This document shows positions 13,088-14,017 of a stretch of 14,017 bases of DNA, piece after piece (position 1 is the first letter of the stretch; every line of letters starts with the position of its first letter). The position numbers and the translations under genes are program-made. The DNA is taken from contig DCQM01000121.1 of NCBI GenBank assembly GCA_002323895.1, positions 20,318 through 34,334 of the forward strand. Reading direction: 5' to 3'. Origin of the DNA: Akkermansiaceae bacterium UBA1518 (GTDB lineage Bacteria; Verrucomicrobiota; Verrucomicrobiia; Verrucomicrobiales; Akkermansiaceae). The notes beneath the pieces are model-generated. The model ran no database searches. It was not told the DNA's origin and saw nothing but the letters and a program-made list of their open reading frames with translations.

Positions 13088-14017
13088 ATGAGTGCGCAAG
13101 AGTGGCGGGTATTGGATGGTGAGGGCAAACAGCAGGGACCCTACTCGTTTCAGGATCTTCAGGCGTATTACACGTCCGGTAATATCACTCATGAAACGAT
13201 GATCTGGACCGAAGGCTTAGAAGAATGGGTTCCTGCGGGAAGAGTGGAAGGACTCTTACCCAATGTTCCACAAATCGTTCCTCTAGCTCCAGCGCCAACA
13301 GTTGCGGTATCAACCCAACCCATTGCCAGCGGAGGGATCAACCTCACCCCCCAAATAGCCGAAATTGCAAGCGGGGTGTCCCACGGCGGGCCCCAAACAA
13401 AATCACCAACCAACAGGGGAGCCCCGACCTGGCTCAGTATCGTCACCATCGCCAGCGGAATCATAGCCCTAATCCTTTACTTTTTTCCTTGGGTTTCGAT
13501 TTCACAGGATATGAATTTTTTCAAAGAGGAGAAAAACGTTATTAAACTCACGACTCAGAGTGGAATGCAATCCATTACACAAACTGAAACTCCCACCGAT
13601 GAAGCGAACGCACAACGCTCCCAACAAGCTGTTAGGACCTCTGGTGATAAAATAAAAAATGATTTTGAAGAGAGCGAAAATTACAAGAGCTCAACCCTCA
13701 ACCTTATCGCCTTCATCGCGATCGCAATTGGAGTGTTCTTTGCTTTCATTGGCCTTCTAAACAAAGCAAAAACTTTGACGATGGTAGGGCAATTTCTTTT
13801 CTCAAGTTCCGCAATTCTTATCGGTATCCAAATGGCGCAACAATTCCCTATGGTAAAAGCCTATATTGGGCTCCAAGAAGGGCAGAAAAAAACAATCGAA
13901 GAATCAATCAAGATTCAAGATAAGAGAGGGGATAAACTTCCAATCAATGCTAAAAAAGCACCTGACTTGGTCGACGAAACAGCAAACAAGAGCCCCCAAG
14001 AAGACGTGGAGGCTCAA
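13088..14017 (+). CDS. GYF_2 (DUF4339) domain membrane protein, C-terminus beyond the window
   Basis: A frame of 310 codons from ATG 13088 stays open to the right edge. Residues 5-55 form a GYF_2/DUF4339 domain: WRVLDGEGKQQGPYS (6-20) with the GPY core, a FQDLQAYYTSGNI helix-turn, then MIWTEGLEEWVPAG (38-51) with the two expected Trp. A Pro/Ser/Thr-rich linker (about 58-112) leads to a membrane segment (114-134, ending FFPWV), a polar Gln/Glu/Lys-rich loop (about 140-200), and two more membrane segments (about 202-224 and 232-250). A charged tail (263-310) runs off the window. GYF_2 domains are thought to bind peptides or other proteins; this one would sit in the cytoplasm if the N-terminus is inside. 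No specific function can be given. There is no Shine-Dalgarno site; ATG 13088 is chosen because it directly precedes the domain. Confidence 0.85.
   Translation, partial: MSAQEWRVLDGEGKQQGPYSFQDLQAYYTSGNITHETMIWTEGLEEWVPAGRVEGLLPNVPQIVPLAPAPTVAVSTQPIASGGINLTPQIAEIASGVSHGGPQTKSPTNRGAPTWLSIVTIASGIIALILYFFPWVSISQDMNFFKEEKNVIKLTTQSGMQSITQTETPTDEANAQRSQQAVRTSGDKIKNDFEESENYKSSTLNLIAFIAIAIGVFFAFIGLLNKAKTLTMVGQFLFSSSAILIGIQMAQQFPMVKAYIGLQEGQKKTIEESIKIQDKRGDKLPINAKKAPDLVDETANKSPQEDVEAQ

Noticed and set aside
13225..13545. 106-codon frame beginning with MGSCGKSGRT, resembling a P-loop at first glance
   Set aside because: It overlaps the GYF_2 gene in another frame, the resemblance is only a few residues and no downstream NTPase motifs follow.
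1..14017. Search for tRNA, rRNA, CRISPR, insertion sequences, prophage or defence genes
   Set aside because: No cloverleaf-type arms, direct-repeat arrays, terminal inverted repeats, transposase or defence motifs were recognised; the window is housekeeping chromosome.

Overview
The window reads as an ordinary stretch of bacterial chromosome from a Gram-negative, aerobically respiring organism. It most likely belongs to the PVC group, probably Verrucomicrobiota. That placement is inferred from the gene mix: a Tat-exported Gfo/Idh/MocA oxidoreductase, a DUF5069 protein, a GYF_2 (DUF4339) membrane protein, an unusual NRAMP-like transporter and scarce Shine-Dalgarno sites. No single marker proves it. 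No rRNA, tRNA, CRISPR array, insertion sequence, phage gene or long repeat was seen, and base use looks even throughout.

Layout. On the minus strand, 1-1921 is a cytochrome-oxidase biogenesis run: heme O synthase (ctaB), then a SCO-like thioredoxin-fold protein that has lost every cysteine and histidine, then the start of a further membrane protein cut by the window edge. Divergent from ctaB, across only 44 bases, is an NRAMP-family-like transporter (1966-3633) whose metal-site motifs are replaced. A 311-base gap follows, then a two-gene unit of a DUF5069 protein and a single-chain class I fumarate hydratase (3945-6012). BamA, the outer-membrane beta-barrel assembly protein, lies convergent to it on the minus strand (6094-8520), with a terminator hairpin overlapping its stop codon. 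Divergent from bamA, trigger factor and ClpP form a tight protein-quality-control pair (8649-10634) closed by a strong intrinsic terminator; clpX is not directly downstream. A Tat-signal Gfo/Idh/MocA oxidoreductase (minus, 10777-12144) is divergent from a membrane-anchored alpha/beta hydrolase (12225-13028). The right edge holds an unfinished open frame for a GYF_2-domain membrane protein (13088 to the end).

How the genes work together. The clear functional groups are heme O/oxidase assembly, tig-clpP protein folding and turnover, and possibly DUF5069 with fumarase. The others are neighbours without an obvious shared pathway. I did not find a new multi-gene system. The points most worth checking are the ligand-free SCO paralogue, the NRAMP-like protein without canonical metal ligands, and several -10-like hexamers set 6-7 bases before start codons, which suggest leaderless transcripts.
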